From: an uncultured Pelagibacteraceae bacterium
GTDB taxonomy: Bacteria > Pseudomonadota > Alphaproteobacteria > Pelagibacterales > Pelagibacteraceae
Direction of reading: 5' to 3'
DNA: 64,000 nt
Assembly: GCA_902617895.1 (NCBI GenBank)
Contig: CACMYJ010000006.1
Location: 25,128-89,127 of the forward strand
Shown here piece by piece: positions 17,338 through 25,519 of this stretch; positions within the stretch are counted from its first letter, which is position 1, and each line of letters begins with the position of its first letter. The notes beneath the pieces are model-generated. The model saw only the letters and a list, made by a program, of their open reading frames with translations. It was not told the DNA's origin and made no database searches. The position numbers were made by a program, and so were the translations under genes.

Positions 17338-17766
17338 ATATTTTCAGTATTTTATTTATATACAGCTTATCAAATTCAAGTTTTTGCATTCGATGAAAAT
17401 GCACCTTTTAATGCAAGAACATTCCCAATTTATCTAGGTTATGCAGGATTATTTTTTTCTGGGTTAAAACTTATTCTACCGGAGCCTAACACCATTAAAG
17501 TAGACCATAAAAATCTAGAGTATAAAAAAACAGCGATACTTATAGTAATTGCAATTATTTATGGAGCTACAATTTTAAAAGTTGGATACTTTTTAACAAC
17601 ATCTTTATTTTTGTTTTCATCCTATTATTTTTTAGGTGAGAGAAGATGGGTCTTGATGTTTTTGTTATCATTTCCCTTCGTAGCAGCTTTTATGTACCTT
17701 CTTCATGGTATTCTTGATATTTATTTAAGAGATCCATTTTTACAATCAATTGGAGTTATGGGATGA
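17296..17766 (+). CDS. tctB: TTT transporter small permease TctB
   Basis: This 156-residue protein has four membrane segments and the short TctB layout. GTG at 17296 is taken as start, because the first membrane segment begins only eight residues later and no ATG lies in frame upstream. FDENAPFNARTFPIYLGYAG after the first segment matches the family pattern in which a conserved loop precedes the second segment. The start lies within a terminator-like stem. The 3' end overlaps tctA by four bases (ATGA). Confidence 0.88.
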   Translation: MNINTTKVISLLFFIFSVFYLYTAYQIQVFAFDENAPFNARTFPIYLGYAGLFFSGLKLILPEPNTIKVDHKNLEYKKTAILIVIAIIYGATILKVGYFLTTSLFLFSSYYFLGERRWVLMFLLSFPFVAAFMYLLHGILDIYLRDPFLQSIGVMG

Positions 17767-19259
17767 TCGAAGGAATTTTAATTGGATTAACCACAGCTCT
17801 TACGCTTCAAAATATTTTAATGGTAATGGTAGGTTGTTTTTTTGGAACTATCATTGGAATGTTACCTGGACTTGGTCCAATGACTGCCATTGCTTTAATG
17901 ATACCAATTACTTATGGTTTTGATCCAGCAACTGGTTTAATTTTAATGGCTGGAGTCTATTATGGAGCAGTATTTGGAGGTTCTACATCATCAATACTAC
18001 TAAACGCACCGGGTGTTCCAGGGACAGTTGCTACCTCGTTTGATGGTTACCCAATGGCACAACAAGGAAAGGCAGGTAAGGCTTTAGCAATTGCTGCTTG
18101 GAGTTCTTTTGCTGGTGGAACATTATCTGCCATTTATCTATTATTTATGGCTCCAAGTTTATCAAAAGTAAGTTTATCATTTAGATCACCAGATTACTTT
18201 GCTTTGATGATTTTAGGTTTAACCGCAATTGCAGCCTTTTCCTCAAAAGGTCAATTTTTAAAAGCAATGATGATGGTAGTTCTAGGATTAATGCTAGCAT
18301 CTGTTGGACAAGATAGCTTGTCAGATATTACAAGATTTACATTTAACAATATGAATTTAACGGATGGAATTAGCTTTGTTCTTGTTGTTATGGCAACCTT
18401 TGCAATGAGTGAAGCTTTAACCATAATCTTAAAGAGAAATGACCCTACAAGCGCTGCTAAACAAGTTTCATTAACAGAGCTAGGTTCAATTAAAATTAAC
18501 AAAGAAGAAAGAACTAAAATGTACAAGACAATTCCAAGATCATCAGTAATTGGTTTTTTAATTGGAGTTTTGCCAGGGGCAGGGGCAACAATCGCTTCTT
18601 TTTTAGCATATGGAATGGAAAGAAATGTAGTTAACGACGAGGAAAAAGAAAAGTTTGGCAAAGGAAGTGTTAATGGTTTGTCTGCTCCTGAAACTGCAAA
18701 TAATGCTGCTTGCTCAGGATCATTTGTACCTATGCTTACTTTAGGTATACCAGGCAGTGGAACAACTGCAGTTATGTTGGGGGCTTTATTAGGATTTGGC
18801 GTTCAACCTGGTCCGAGACTTTATATGACTAATCCAGAAATATTTTGGTCTATCATTATGTCTATGTATATAGGTATGGTAATATTATTAATTTTAAACT
18901 TACCTCTAATTCCTTACATTGCAAGAATTCTTGCGGTTCCAAAAAATTATTTAATCCCGTTAATCCTATTTTTTTCTATTACTGGAATTTATGTAATGTC
19001 ATTTAATAACTTTGATATTTATTTAATGATAGGAATTGCTGTTGTCGCAACTTTTATGCGCCTTTATGATTTTCCAATGCCACCTCTAATACTTGCCTTT
19101 GTGTTGGGAGGTTTAATGGAAGAAAATTTAAGACGATCTTTGCTATTAAGTAATGGATCATGGGAGTTTCTTTGGGATAGAACACTTACTTTGTGTATTT
19201 TATTAACAACAATTTTAATAGTTGTCTGGCATTTTTATAAGACTATAATAAAAAAATGA
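17763..19259 (+). CDS. tctA: TTT transporter large permease TctA
   Basis: This 498-residue protein has about 11-12 membrane segments. It carries the TctA signatures GTIIGMLPGLGPMTAIALMIP near residue 30 and, in the second half, GVLPGAGATIASFLAYG and SGSFVPMLTLGIPGSGTTA. It carries the tricarboxylate-type substrate across the inner membrane with TctB. It is coupled by ATGA to both the upstream tctB and the downstream amine oxidase gene, so all three are likely read from one message. Confidence 0.94.
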   Translation: MIEGILIGLTTALTLQNILMVMVGCFFGTIIGMLPGLGPMTAIALMIPITYGFDPATGLILMAGVYYGAVFGGSTSSILLNAPGVPGTVATSFDGYPMAQQGKAGKALAIAAWSSFAGGTLSAIYLLFMAPSLSKVSLSFRSPDYFALMILGLTAIAAFSSKGQFLKAMMMVVLGLMLASVGQDSLSDITRFTFNNMNLTDGISFVLVVMATFAMSEALTIILKRNDPTSAAKQVSLTELGSIKINKEERTKMYKTIPRSSVIGFLIGVLPGAGATIASFLAYGMERNVVNDEEKEKFGKGSVNGLSAPETANNAACSGSFVPMLTLGIPGSGTTAVMLGALLGFGVQPGPRLYMTNPEIFWSIIMSMYIGMVILLILNLPLIPYIARILAVPKNYLIPLILFFSITGIYVMSFNNFDIYLMIGIAVVATFMRLYDFPMPPLILAFVLGGLMEENLRRSLLLSNGSWEFLWDRTLTLCILLTTILIVVWHFYKTIIKK

Positions 19260-20611
19260 TAAACAGAAGAAAATTTCTTAAAACATCTTTATCGTCATTA
19301 GCATTATTAAGCCTACCTAAAATATCTCTTGCTCAAAATAATTACGACGTTGTAGTAATTGGTGCTGGAGCTTCTGGATTAGCAGCAACTTCATATTTAA
19401 TGGCAGCAGGTAAATCCGTACTATGTATTGAAGCAATGAGTAGAAAAGGTGGAAGATGTTATACTGATAATTCTATTTTTGGCGTTCCATATGATATGGG
19501 TGCTCACTGGTTGCATCAATATAGCAATAACCAAATAGCAAAATTTGGTAAAAAACATAAAGATAAATTTAATATCTACAAAGATAAAGAGCCTTTGATG
19601 ATTTATGATGGAAAAAAGAAAATTATGGGCTTAAAGGTTGGGTCACTGTATTCAAAAGTTGAAAAAAAACAATGGAAAAAAGATGGCATTCCATCAAAAG
19701 ATGAGCCTTTTATGAACCAAATTCCAGAAAAATGGAAAAAAAACAAATGGTTTCATTCGATCCATCAATTGCTTGGTCCTTGTCAGCCAGCTGTTGACTT
19801 TGATGATTATACTTTAAACGATAGTCATACTAATGGTAAACATAGTGGCGAGGGTGATGGATACGTAAAAGAGGGTTATGGAACTTTGCTTGCTTATTAC
19901 AGAAGAGATGTGCCAGTTAAATTAAAAACTGTAGTAAACGAAATTAAATGGGGTGGTAAAGGTGTTCAAATAGATACAAATCAAGGAACTATAAGTGCTA
20001 AATCATGTGTGGTAACAGCTTCAGTAGCAGTTCTCAATGCTGGAAAAATCAAATTTAGTCCAGCACTACCCCTAGAAAAATATGAAGCATTTGATGGTAT
20101 AAGATTAGGAACTTATAATCACATTACACTGCAGCTAAAAGATGATTTTTATAAAGAATACAAAGTGAAAAATGATACATATTTTATAAATAGAATTGAA
20201 AATACAATAAATGGCTCTCCTGCTGGTTCGTGTGCAACGCTTAAAATTTCAGGAACTAATATTTCATATTTTGATGTAGGAGGAAAATTTGCTCAGCATT
20301 TAGAAGCTGAAGGTAAAGATGCTTCTATTGATTTTGTATTAAACAGGCTTCGTTCAACATTTGGGTCTAAAATTGATAAATATTTCATAAAAGCACATGT
20401 AACAGCATGGGGAAAAAATCCATTTACACTAGGATCTTATTCAAGTGCCAAACCTGGAAAATCACATTTAAGAAACAAATTAAGAGTGCCAGTTGCAAAC
20501 AAATTATTTTTTGCTGGTGAAGCGACCACAGGAGTATACGCAACATGTCATGGAGCAGATCTAAGTGGCGAAAGAGCTGCAAGTCAACTAATAAGATTAA
20601 CAGGTATTTAA
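19256..20611 (+). CDS. Tat-exported flavin amine oxidase (MAO-like)
   Basis: This 451-residue flavoprotein begins with a twin-arginine signal (NRRKFLK at 3-9, hydrophobic core, SLAQ near 24-27), so it is folded with FAD and exported to the periplasm. The FAD motif VIGAGASGLAA (G36-G41), E59 at the end of the second strand, GGRCYT and the C-terminal FAGEATTGVYATCHGA are classic for monoamine-oxidase-type enzymes. It would oxidise an amine outside the inner membrane, releasing aldehyde, ammonia and peroxide. Its ATGA coupling to tctA suggests that its product or substrate is imported by the TTT system. The substrate is unknown. Confidence 0.88.
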   Translation: MINRRKFLKTSLSSLALLSLPKISLAQNNYDVVVIGAGASGLAATSYLMAAGKSVLCIEAMSRKGGRCYTDNSIFGVPYDMGAHWLHQYSNNQIAKFGKKHKDKFNIYKDKEPLMIYDGKKKIMGLKVGSLYSKVEKKQWKKDGIPSKDEPFMNQIPEKWKKNKWFHSIHQLLGPCQPAVDFDDYTLNDSHTNGKHSGEGDGYVKEGYGTLLAYYRRDVPVKLKTVVNEIKWGGKGVQIDTNQGTISAKSCVVTASVAVLNAGKIKFSPALPLEKYEAFDGIRLGTYNHITLQLKDDFYKEYKVKNDTYFINRIENTINGSPAGSCATLKISGTNISYFDVGGKFAQHLEAEGKDASIDFVLNRLRSTFGSKIDKYFIKAHVTAWGKNPFTLGSYSSAKPGKSHLRNKLRVPVANKLFFAGEATTGVYATCHGADLSGERAASQLIRLTGI

Positions 20612-20657
20612 TTATACTAAGTGGTATAAAGTTTACTAAAAAAGTTTAAAATTTTAT

Positions 20658-21077
20658 TTAAGTAATATAAATTTTATCTGACAAACCGTAACAAAGTATA
20701 GCCATCATAATTAAAAAGACTGCAGGCGCTATAATTCCCTCATTTGTAACTTTTTCATTTAGACCAGTTTTATCAATCTTAAGCGAGTAAAAATTTGTTC
20801 CTAAAACGCATGCATGTATAATAAATATTAAATTAAAAAATGCCCAAGTACCTTCAACTCCATTTGGTCTTACAAACATTATATAAATTGCCATTATTAC
20901 CCAACCAAGCATTAGCGCTCCAACAAATCTAACCATTACAGCTGCACTATGATCTATACCAAACTTATCCATAAATTTTTTGGTTCCTACAATTGTTTGA
21001 AAACAATATGCGGTTATCGCTATAAAATGCGCAACAAAAATAATTAAGTAAAAAATATTATTAAATTTCGCTATCAT
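20658..21077 (-). CDS. Unknown four-segment membrane protein
   Basis: I do not recognise this 139-residue protein. It has four hydrophobic segments (about 8-28, 45-68, 78-97 and 112-134) with few charged residues between them. Features to note are QTIVGTKKFMDKFG after the first segment and VRFVGALMLGWVIMAIY in the second. It ends a minus-strand run after a GT4 glycosyltransferase (9 bases between them). It appears to be a real gene because of its spacing and membrane-protein composition. Confidence 0.65.
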   Translation of the reverse strand: MIAKFNNIFYLIIFVAHFIAITAYCFQTIVGTKKFMDKFGIDHSAAVMVRFVGALMLGWVIMAIYIMFVRPNGVEGTWAFFNLIFIIHACVLGTNFYSLKIDKTGLNEKVTNEGIIAPAVFLIMMAILCYGLSDKIYIT

Positions 21078-21086
21078 AAATAAATT

Positions 21087-22169
21087 CTATAAGATTCTTT
21101 TATAATTTTCAATTATTCTATCCCAAAGGAAGTTTTCAGCATTAATTTTTGCCTCTTTTCCGTATTCTAAATACTTATTATCTTTAAAAAGGTTCTCTAT
21201 ACTTGAATAGATATCCTCAAGTTTATTTCCATCACATATCAAGCCAGTTTTTTCGTGGATTATTGCATCTGACGCTCCTCCATCTTTACCACCAATTGAG
21301 GGGATACCATATTGTGCAGCTTCTACATAAGCAATACCAAATCCCTCAACAGATTTTTTATAAATTACTGAAGGCATTACAAAGATATCCGACTTAGAAA
21401 TAAGAGCATTTTTTAAATCTGAAGGAATATCTTTTAAGAAAGTTACTTGTTCTTCTAATTTAAGTTCAATTACTAATTTTTTTAATTTTTCCTCTTCCTC
21501 ACCGTATCCGATACATGTATAGACAATTTCGGGATAAATTTCTTTTAGATTTCTCACAGCCATAATTACTTTTTCATGATTTTTTCTTTTATCGAATCTA
21601 GAAACTGTAATTATTCTATATTTTTTGCCTTTAAGTATTTCTTCTGCCTCATTCAAATATTTTTCAGGAACTTCAACGGCTGGATCAACACCAGGATTAA
21701 TAACAACTATTTTTCTTTCATCTACTCCAAGATCTGTAGCTAAGTTTTTTGTATAATTTGAATTTGCAACAACGTGATCAATATTATTAAGAACAGATAG
21801 TACTTTCTTATTTAATCCAGAGCCTTTAGGGTGATTTATTTCCTTTGAATGAATTAGACAGATTTTTTTTTTATTTGTTTTGATTAATTCTAAACTTTTC
21901 CAATGATCAGCAATTAAACATTCCACATTTTTGTTATTTTCAATATAATCATTAATTAAATAAGATTTTCTATATTTTCTAATTAGCTTCATTCCACTTA
22001 CTCTTTCTATTGAAAATGAAACTGTGTTGTCAAACTCTTCATGATTTTCATGATAGTCTGCAAAAACTTTTATAAGATTAAGTTTTGAAAGAGACCTTGC
22101 CAGTCCCCACATTAAATTTTGCATACCTCCTAATTCTGGAGGAAAAGTTCTTGTTATTACTAAATACAT
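21087..22169 (-). CDS. Glycosyltransferase family 4
   Basis: This 360-residue GT-B protein starts with TRTFPPELGGMQNLMWGLA, the acceptor-side motif of GT4 enzymes. The C-terminal donor domain has TVSRFDKRKNHEKVIMAV and SVEGFGIAYVEAAQYG, the latter holding the EGFGxxxxEA nucleotide-sugar signature. It probably builds a surface polysaccharide or glycolipid from a nucleotide-diphospho-sugar. It follows the thioredoxin-like gene by six bases on the minus strand. The sugar and acceptor are unknown. Confidence 0.88.
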   Translation of the reverse strand: MYLVITRTFPPELGGMQNLMWGLARSLSKLNLIKVFADYHENHEEFDNTVSFSIERVSGMKLIRKYRKSYLINDYIENNKNVECLIADHWKSLELIKTNKKKICLIHSKEINHPKGSGLNKKVLSVLNNIDHVVANSNYTKNLATDLGVDERKIVVINPGVDPAVEVPEKYLNEAEEILKGKKYRIITVSRFDKRKNHEKVIMAVRNLKEIYPEIVYTCIGYGEEEEKLKKLVIELKLEEQVTFLKDIPSDLKNALISKSDIFVMPSVIYKKSVEGFGIAYVEAAQYGIPSIGGKDGGASDAIIHEKTGLICDGNKLEDIYSSIENLFKDNKYLEYGKEAKINAENFLWDRIIENYKRIL

Positions 22170-22175
22170 TATTTA

Positions 22176-22727
22176 TTAAAACCACTTAATACTACAGCCC
22201 ATACTTGGAAATTGTTCTTTTGGACCATTGTTAGTTTTTGCAATCATTTTCAAAGCTTTTTTAAGTTCGCTATCTCCACTTTCTATTGGTTTCAAATTTT
22301 TTAACTCTCTTATTCTTCCTCTATATTGAAGTTCAAGATCTTTGTTGTATCCAAAAAAATCTGGTGTGCAGACCGCACCATAATTTTTTGCTACTTCTTG
22401 AGTTTCATCTATTACATATGGAAAATTAAAATTATGATTTTTTGAAAATTTAATCATATTATCAAATGAGTCTTCTTTATATCTTTTTGGGTCATTTGAC
22501 ATTATTGCTATAGACTTAATTCCATCATTTTCTAATTCTTTACAATCTTCAACAACACTTTTGATCACTGCCAAAACATATGGACAGTGATTACAGATAA
22601 ACATTATTAGTGTTCCATTTTCACCCTTTGCATCATTTAGTGAAATTATTTTATTATCTGTAGATTTAAGTTCAAAGTTATCAGCTTTTTTACCGAAGTC
22701 ACATATTGGAGTTTTAGTTAATGCCAT
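22176..22727 (-). CDS. Thioredoxin-like / AhpC-TSA family protein
   Basis: This 183-residue protein has a thioredoxin fold with a redox pair C45-N-H-C48 in ICNHCPYVLAV. The segments NDPKRYKEDSFDNMIKF and VCTPDFFGYNKD are typical of the thioredoxin-family/redoxin proteins seen widely in marine bacteria. No signal peptide is apparent, so it is likely cytoplasmic. It may reduce peroxides or protein disulfides. It is divergent from the gamma-carbonic anhydrase gene with only 20 bases between starts. Confidence 0.83.
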   Translation of the reverse strand: MALTKTPICDFGKKADNFELKSTDNKIISLNDAKGENGTLIMFICNHCPYVLAVIKSVVEDCKELENDGIKSIAIMSNDPKRYKEDSFDNMIKFSKNHNFNFPYVIDETQEVAKNYGAVCTPDFFGYNKDLELQYRGRIRELKNLKPIESGDSELKKALKMIAKTNNGPKEQFPSMGCSIKWF

Positions 22728-22747
22728 GTTAAAAGACTATATAATTT

Positions 22748-23260
22748 ATGTTTTACGATTTAAAAGACAAAAAACCAAAAAACCTTGGCGAAAATTGGGT
22801 AGCACCAAACGCTGTTATAATTGGTGATGTAACATTAGATAAAAACTCTAGTGTCTGGTTTAATGCAACATTAAGAGGTGATATAGAAAATATTTATTTA
22901 GGAGAAGGGTCAAATGTTCAAGACGGAAGTGTTTTGCATACTGACCCAGGTTATCCTTTAAAAATTGGAAAGAATGTAACCATTGGTCATTTAGTAATGC
23001 TTCATGGCTGCACAATTGACAATAATTCTTTAATTGGAATCGGAGCTGTAGTTCTCAATAAAGCAAAAATTGGAAAAAACTGCATCATTGGAGCCAAATC
23101 ATTAATTACAGAAAATAAAGAAATTCCAGACAATTCTTTAGTAATGGGATCACCTGGAAAAGTAATAAGGCAGTGTACTGAAGACGAAATTGATGCAATA
23201 AAACAAAACGCAATTAGGTACCAAGAAAATTGGAAAAAATATTCAAAGTCTATTTTTTAA
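22748..23260 (+). CDS. Gamma-class carbonic anhydrase family protein (left-handed beta-helix)
   Basis: This 170-residue hexapeptide-repeat protein has the metal-binding histidine triad of the gamma class: H64 (SVLHTDP), H81 (IGHLVMLHG) and H86. WFNATLRGD (R43, D45) and NVQDGS (Q58, D59) are also conserved. It may hydrate CO2, but the subgroup also includes PaaY/CaiE-like thioesterase or accessory proteins, and many close relatives have no measured activity. The stop overlaps the start of the next gene (TAATG at 23258-23262). Confidence 0.88.
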   Translation: MFYDLKDKKPKNLGENWVAPNAVIIGDVTLDKNSSVWFNATLRGDIENIYLGEGSNVQDGSVLHTDPGYPLKIGKNVTIGHLVMLHGCTIDNNSLIGIGAVVLNKAKIGKNCIIGAKSLITENKEIPDNSLVMGSPGKVIRQCTEDEIDAIKQNAIRYQENWKKYSKSIF

Positions 23261-23850
23261 TGAAAAAACTTTTTTATAGTTTTGTAATATTAGTTTTATT
23301 ATCTCAATTCTCCCAAGCCTTTGAAAGATTTATACCTTTAGAGCTTTTCACAGGTGGAAAAATTAGAAATGATACAGAAATTAAATTTACAAAAGCTAAC
23401 TTGGTATTTGGCGAAAAGAAAAAAAAGGAAATTATAGGTCCTGAAGATTGGCATCATCCAGAAACTGGAGAAAAAATAAAAGTTTATAAAAGAACAAGAA
23501 AAGGGCAAAGTGGCCTCAAAACCCAGCTATTTACTATAACTAACGATGGACAATGCATAGGAAGAATTTGGGATAGCAGACGTGGTGGTAGAATAATTGA
23601 AAATGGATGTAAATTTCCCTTGGGAATTTGGAAAGAGGGAGAAACAAGGTCTTTTGAAGGGTCTTCTGGAGGGAAACCTAGAAAAATTGAATTAACAATT
23701 TTAAAATTAGGAAAAAAACAAAATAGCAGCATAAAATTTAATTGGAAATTATATAATATGAAAAACGGTAAATTAATGGATGATAATGATTATACTTTTT
23801 CTCCAGGAAAAGCGATGGTAGGATTAAATGATAAAAAAATATCTAAATGA
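23260..23850 (+). CDS. Unknown secreted protein (upstream of HExxH protein)
   Basis: I do not recognise this 196-residue protein. An in-frame ATG at 23230 exists, but the ATG at 23260 overlaps the previous stop as TAATG and opens directly with a signal peptide (MKKLFYSFVILVLLSQFSQA), so it is chosen. The mature part is basic and rich in glycine and lysine, with GPEDWHHPETGEK and NGCKFPLGIW as notable segments and three cysteines or fewer. It is coupled by ATGA to the HExxH protein downstream, which is also exported. The pair likely functions together in the periplasm or outside the cell. Confidence 0.7.
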   Translation: MKKLFYSFVILVLLSQFSQAFERFIPLELFTGGKIRNDTEIKFTKANLVFGEKKKKEIIGPEDWHHPETGEKIKVYKRTRKGQSGLKTQLFTITNDGQCIGRIWDSRRGGRIIENGCKFPLGIWKEGETRSFEGSSGGKPRKIELTILKLGKKQNSSIKFNWKLYNMKNGKLMDDNDYTFSPGKAMVGLNDKKISK

Positions 23851-24710
23851 TTAAAATATTAATAATAGTTTTTTCCCTATTTTCAAATTCTGTTTTTGCA
23901 TCAGACGAAAAACCTGGAAGATTTTTCGAAGATCAACCAGATGTTACTGATGAACCTCAAGTTCATTTTATTTATCTCTTAAACAAAGATAGTGAAGATA
24001 GAGAGTGGGATATAAATGGGAAAATGGAGAAGGAACTATTAGAGGCCAATGAAAAGATGCTTGAAATGACAAAGGGTAATCAGAAGTTTAGATATGATTT
24101 AAGGGAAGACGGTAAGATGGATATTTCTTTTGTTAGATTGGATAAACAATATAAAGGAAATTATAATATGGAATACCCTGATGCATATTTAACAAAATTA
24201 GGTTTTAACAATCCTAATAAATTGTACTTTGCTTGGGTTGATGTAGGACATAGAGATGGTGGACAAGGAGCTGTTCACCATGGATACATCTTTTTAAAAA
24301 ACAAACATAATCCAAGTGCCAGAAAAAGAATTCTAATTACCTTACATGAATTAATGCATGTAAATGGATTTGCTTGGCCATGCATAAAAGGAGCTAAAAA
24401 ATCACACAAGTTTGGAACAATAATTGGAGGGCCTGACGGGGGAGACAAGTATAATTTGGGCGGATTATATAATCATAAAGATCCTACTTGTCCTGATTTT
24501 AAAGACTCTGTTTTTTTAGAACCCACTTCTAGCACACCATTTAACCCTGTTTACTTAAAATGTGCAATGGCTGCAGAGGTTGGTCGAGGTATTTCTCCTG
24601 ATAGTAATTATGAATGGAGAGATAGATATTCTCATAAAAAACTAAAAAAAATTAAAAAGAAAAGAACTTGGTGCACATATAATTTATATAAAGATTTCAA
24701 TAACTTTTAG
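23847..24710 (+). CDS. Secreted putative zinc metallopeptidase (HExxH)
   Basis: This 287-residue exported protein starts with a signal peptide ending near VFA (residues 16-18). The motif LHELMHVNGF gives HExxH at 167-171, the zinc-binding and catalytic motif of many metallopeptidases. The third ligand is not obvious: the position expected for a metzincin (HExxHxxGxxH) holds tryptophan, so another histidine or glutamate further on would be needed. Several cysteines (PC at 178-179, CPDF, KCAM and WCTYN) suggest disulfides. I cannot name the family. It overlaps the preceding secreted-protein gene by four bases and the convergent small membrane protein gene by four bases. Confidence 0.7.
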   Translation: MIKILIIVFSLFSNSVFASDEKPGRFFEDQPDVTDEPQVHFIYLLNKDSEDREWDINGKMEKELLEANEKMLEMTKGNQKFRYDLREDGKMDISFVRLDKQYKGNYNMEYPDAYLTKLGFNNPNKLYFAWVDVGHRDGGQGAVHHGYIFLKNKHNPSARKRILITLHELMHVNGFAWPCIKGAKKSHKFGTIIGGPDGGDKYNLGGLYNHKDPTCPDFKDSVFLEPTSSTPFNPVYLKCAMAAEVGRGISPDSNYEWRDRYSHKKLKKIKKKRTWCTYNLYKDFNNF

Positions 24711-24907
24711 AAAAGAAAATCATTAATCGAGTAAATAATTAATCCTAAAATAATTACAAAAAATATTATAAAAGCTAATTGCTCACTAACTTTCTTAGTA
24801 ACTCTAGTTTCACCCTTTTTAAATTTTCTGATTTGGAAAATACCAAATCTCATTACAGCTAAGCCACCTAATACAAGTGCAATAGCAATAATAAATCCAC
24901 TTAGCAT
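24707..24907 (-). CDS. Small two-segment membrane protein
   Basis: This 66-residue protein has two hydrophobic segments (about 4-24 and 44-63) joined by a basic loop (RKFKKGETRVTKK). It follows the stop of the pyridoxamine-oxidase-like gene by two bases on the same strand, which supports a real, co-translated gene. The function is unknown; the layout resembles small HIG1/DUF-type inner-membrane proteins, but I do not assign it. Confidence 0.6.
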   Translation of the reverse strand: MLSGFIIAIALVLGGLAVMRFGIFQIRKFKKGETRVTKKVSEQLAFIIFFVIILGLIIYSINDFLF

Positions 24908-24909
24908 TT

Positions 24910-25515
24910 TTATGGAACTAGCCAGTTTTGTTTATTATTTGAAAAATCAAATCTTGCTCTTCTATGGCCTTTTGCTGCAAGATAAAGCCACTCAATACTC
25001 TCAATATTACATTGAATTACAGTAAAGTTTTTATAACCTTCTTCGCTTTTTTCCATTGTAAAACCTGATTTTTCAATATCTTCACTTAAACCTGAGCTTG
25101 GTTCATCCGTTTCTGTCCCTGGTCCATTGTTTACTAAATAACATTTTCGACTCACGTGAGCAGTTTTTGACCATGATTGTTTAGTTATTTCATTATTATG
25201 ATTGACTACACACTTAACTTTAACCCTAAGCTGAATCTTTTCCTCTTTATCATAAAATATAAGTGCCGCACTGCCGTTTTTTTTTAACTTTGGAATTTTA
25301 TCAGATCTAATATCACTATGAAATTGAATTAGATTATTTGATTGATCTGATTTTCTAAGAACTACAATCCTTCCATCAAAGTCTGATTGATCTCCACAAA
25401 CAAAAACTGGAATTCGAAAAGGGGATGATCTATTGGTAACTGCATCATCAAGCATTGACCAAATTTTTTTCTTTATTTCAGAAAAGTCCTCATAGTATGG
25501 GACAGTATTTGACAT
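24910..25515 (-). CDS. Pyridoxamine 5'-phosphate oxidase-like flavoprotein
   Basis: This protein has 201 residues from the ATG at 25515, chosen because it lies just after the upstream stop (25520-25522); an in-frame ATG at 25545 would overlap the upstream gene. The split-barrel FMN-binding pattern is visible in GRIVVLRKSDQSNNLIQFHSD and in SAALIFYDKEEKIQLRVK. The C-terminal SIEWLYLAAKGHRRARFDF with its final W and P resembles the PdxH group. It may be a general FMN-dependent oxidase of the Alr4036/PdxH-like type rather than the true vitamin B6 enzyme. Confidence 0.82.
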   Translation of the reverse strand: MSNTVPYYEDFSEIKKKIWSMLDDAVTNRSSPFRIPVFVCGDQSDFDGRIVVLRKSDQSNNLIQFHSDIRSDKIPKLKKNGSAALIFYDKEEKIQLRVKVKCVVNHNNEITKQSWSKTAHVSRKCYLVNNGPGTETDEPSSGLSEDIEKSGFTMEKSEEGYKNFTVIQCNIESIEWLYLAAKGHRRARFDFSNNKQNWLVP

Positions 25516-25519
25516 AGAA

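Noticed and set aside
18251..18661. A 136-codon open frame on the minus strand inside tctA
   Set aside because: It lies wholly within the strongly supported tctA coding sequence; its composition mirrors the membrane-protein codons of the other strand and it has no ribosome-binding site.
20612..20629. TTATAC-N6-GTATAA inverted repeat after the amine oxidase gene
   Set aside because: The stem is only six AT-rich pairs with no T-run, too weak to call a terminator.
22740..22745. TATAAT before the gamma-carbonic anhydrase gene
   Set aside because: It ends three bases from the ATG, so a start site from it would fall inside the gene; in a genome this AT-rich such a match is expected by chance.
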